From Anoplopoma fimbria (lineage: Eukaryota > Chordata > Actinopteri > Perciformes > Anoplopomatidae), in assembly GCF_027596085.1 (NCBI RefSeq), contig NC_072457.1:28069331-28133330 (forward strand): a stretch of 64,000 nucleotides of DNA, in the 5' to 3' direction. The notes beneath the pieces were generated by a model, which was given only the letters and a program-made list of their open reading frames with translations, was not told where the DNA came from and searched no databases. Below, one piece after another: positions 63,661 through 64,000 of this stretch. Each line of letters opens with the position of its first letter. Within the stretch, counting starts at the first letter, position 1. The position numbers and the translations under genes were made by a program.

Positions 63661-64000
63661 TATATCTACAGTAGGTTATAGAGGTGGAATTCAAAGGTAC
63701 TCTATTGAGCGGTGTAACATTATGTTAAGTGCCAGCCTTCTCATTTTTCATTCCCTCAAAGTCTGTGTCACATATCCACCTTTCTCACCACATGTGTCAG
63801 ATTGCGTTTTTTGGCAGTGAAGTTCGTTCCAACAAAACCAGTGCTATTTCGTGTGCCAGTCACTGTCTTTGTTGGTTTATGTATCATCGCAAAGCCACTT
63901 TAGAATTGGTAATTGACAGTTAAATTGTCACTCCTCGAAAGTAAATCATCTTGGACTGTGAGCCATCCTGCTTTAAACAGACCTTTGAAAATACATAATT
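63661..64000 (+). other. xylt1 intron 1, end of window
   Basis: Unassigned sequence. No exon or repeat is recognised. Confidence 0.45.

Overview
This window looks like non-coding DNA from a ray-finned (teleost, probably percomorph) fish. The reasons are very long dinucleotide microsatellites, a dense set of dispersed repeats that I recognise from memory as common in fish, a spliced piggyBac transposon, a BEL/Pao fragment, Tc1-like and tRNA-SINE elements, and one clear vertebrate exon. No prokaryotic gene organisation, CRISPR array or bacterial defence or secretion system is visible.

Only one host gene is recognised: the first coding exon of xylt1 (protein xylosyltransferase 1) on the + strand at 57999-58277, followed by a GT splice donor. 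It encodes the cytosolic tail, the Golgi signal anchor and the start of the stem of the enzyme that begins glycosaminoglycan synthesis on proteoglycans. Sequence after 58278 is the start of a large intron 1. I see no second exon up to 64000. Everything upstream (1 to about 57.8 kb) appears to be intergenic or regulatory sequence in which I can recognise no other exon.

Layout: 1-42.7 kb is AT-rich sequence with CA/GT, CT/GA and TA microsatellites, several old dispersed repeats, and a perfect 68-bp-stem palindrome at 2692-2831. From 43061 to 55586 the same roughly 4.1 kb occurs twice in direct orientation, at 43061-47166 and 49353-55586. The first copy ends exactly at a 100-N gap and the second starts exactly at another 100-N gap. 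The copies differ by small indels and SNPs. This is the usual signature of two haplotypes placed side by side by the assembler, although a real tandem duplication is not excluded. The 2 kb between the gaps (47267-49252) is a repeat-rich island with a decayed BEL/Pao pol fragment.

The second copy carries a 2147-bp piggyBac element (52047-54193) between TTAA duplications. The first copy keeps the intact empty TTAA site, so the insertion is younger than the split of the copies and is probably polymorphic. The element keeps the N-terminal and C-terminal (Cys-rich) parts of its transposase but has lost most of the catalytic core.

Just upstream of xylt1 lie a fold-back element (56923-57321) and a dispersed repeat (57356-57720). 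They leave about 280 bp between the last recognised repeat and the start codon. Intron 1 contains an inverted-end MITE, a Tc1-like MITE split by a second insertion, and two tRNA-derived SINEs. Repeat family identities rest on recall of consensus features, not on a search.
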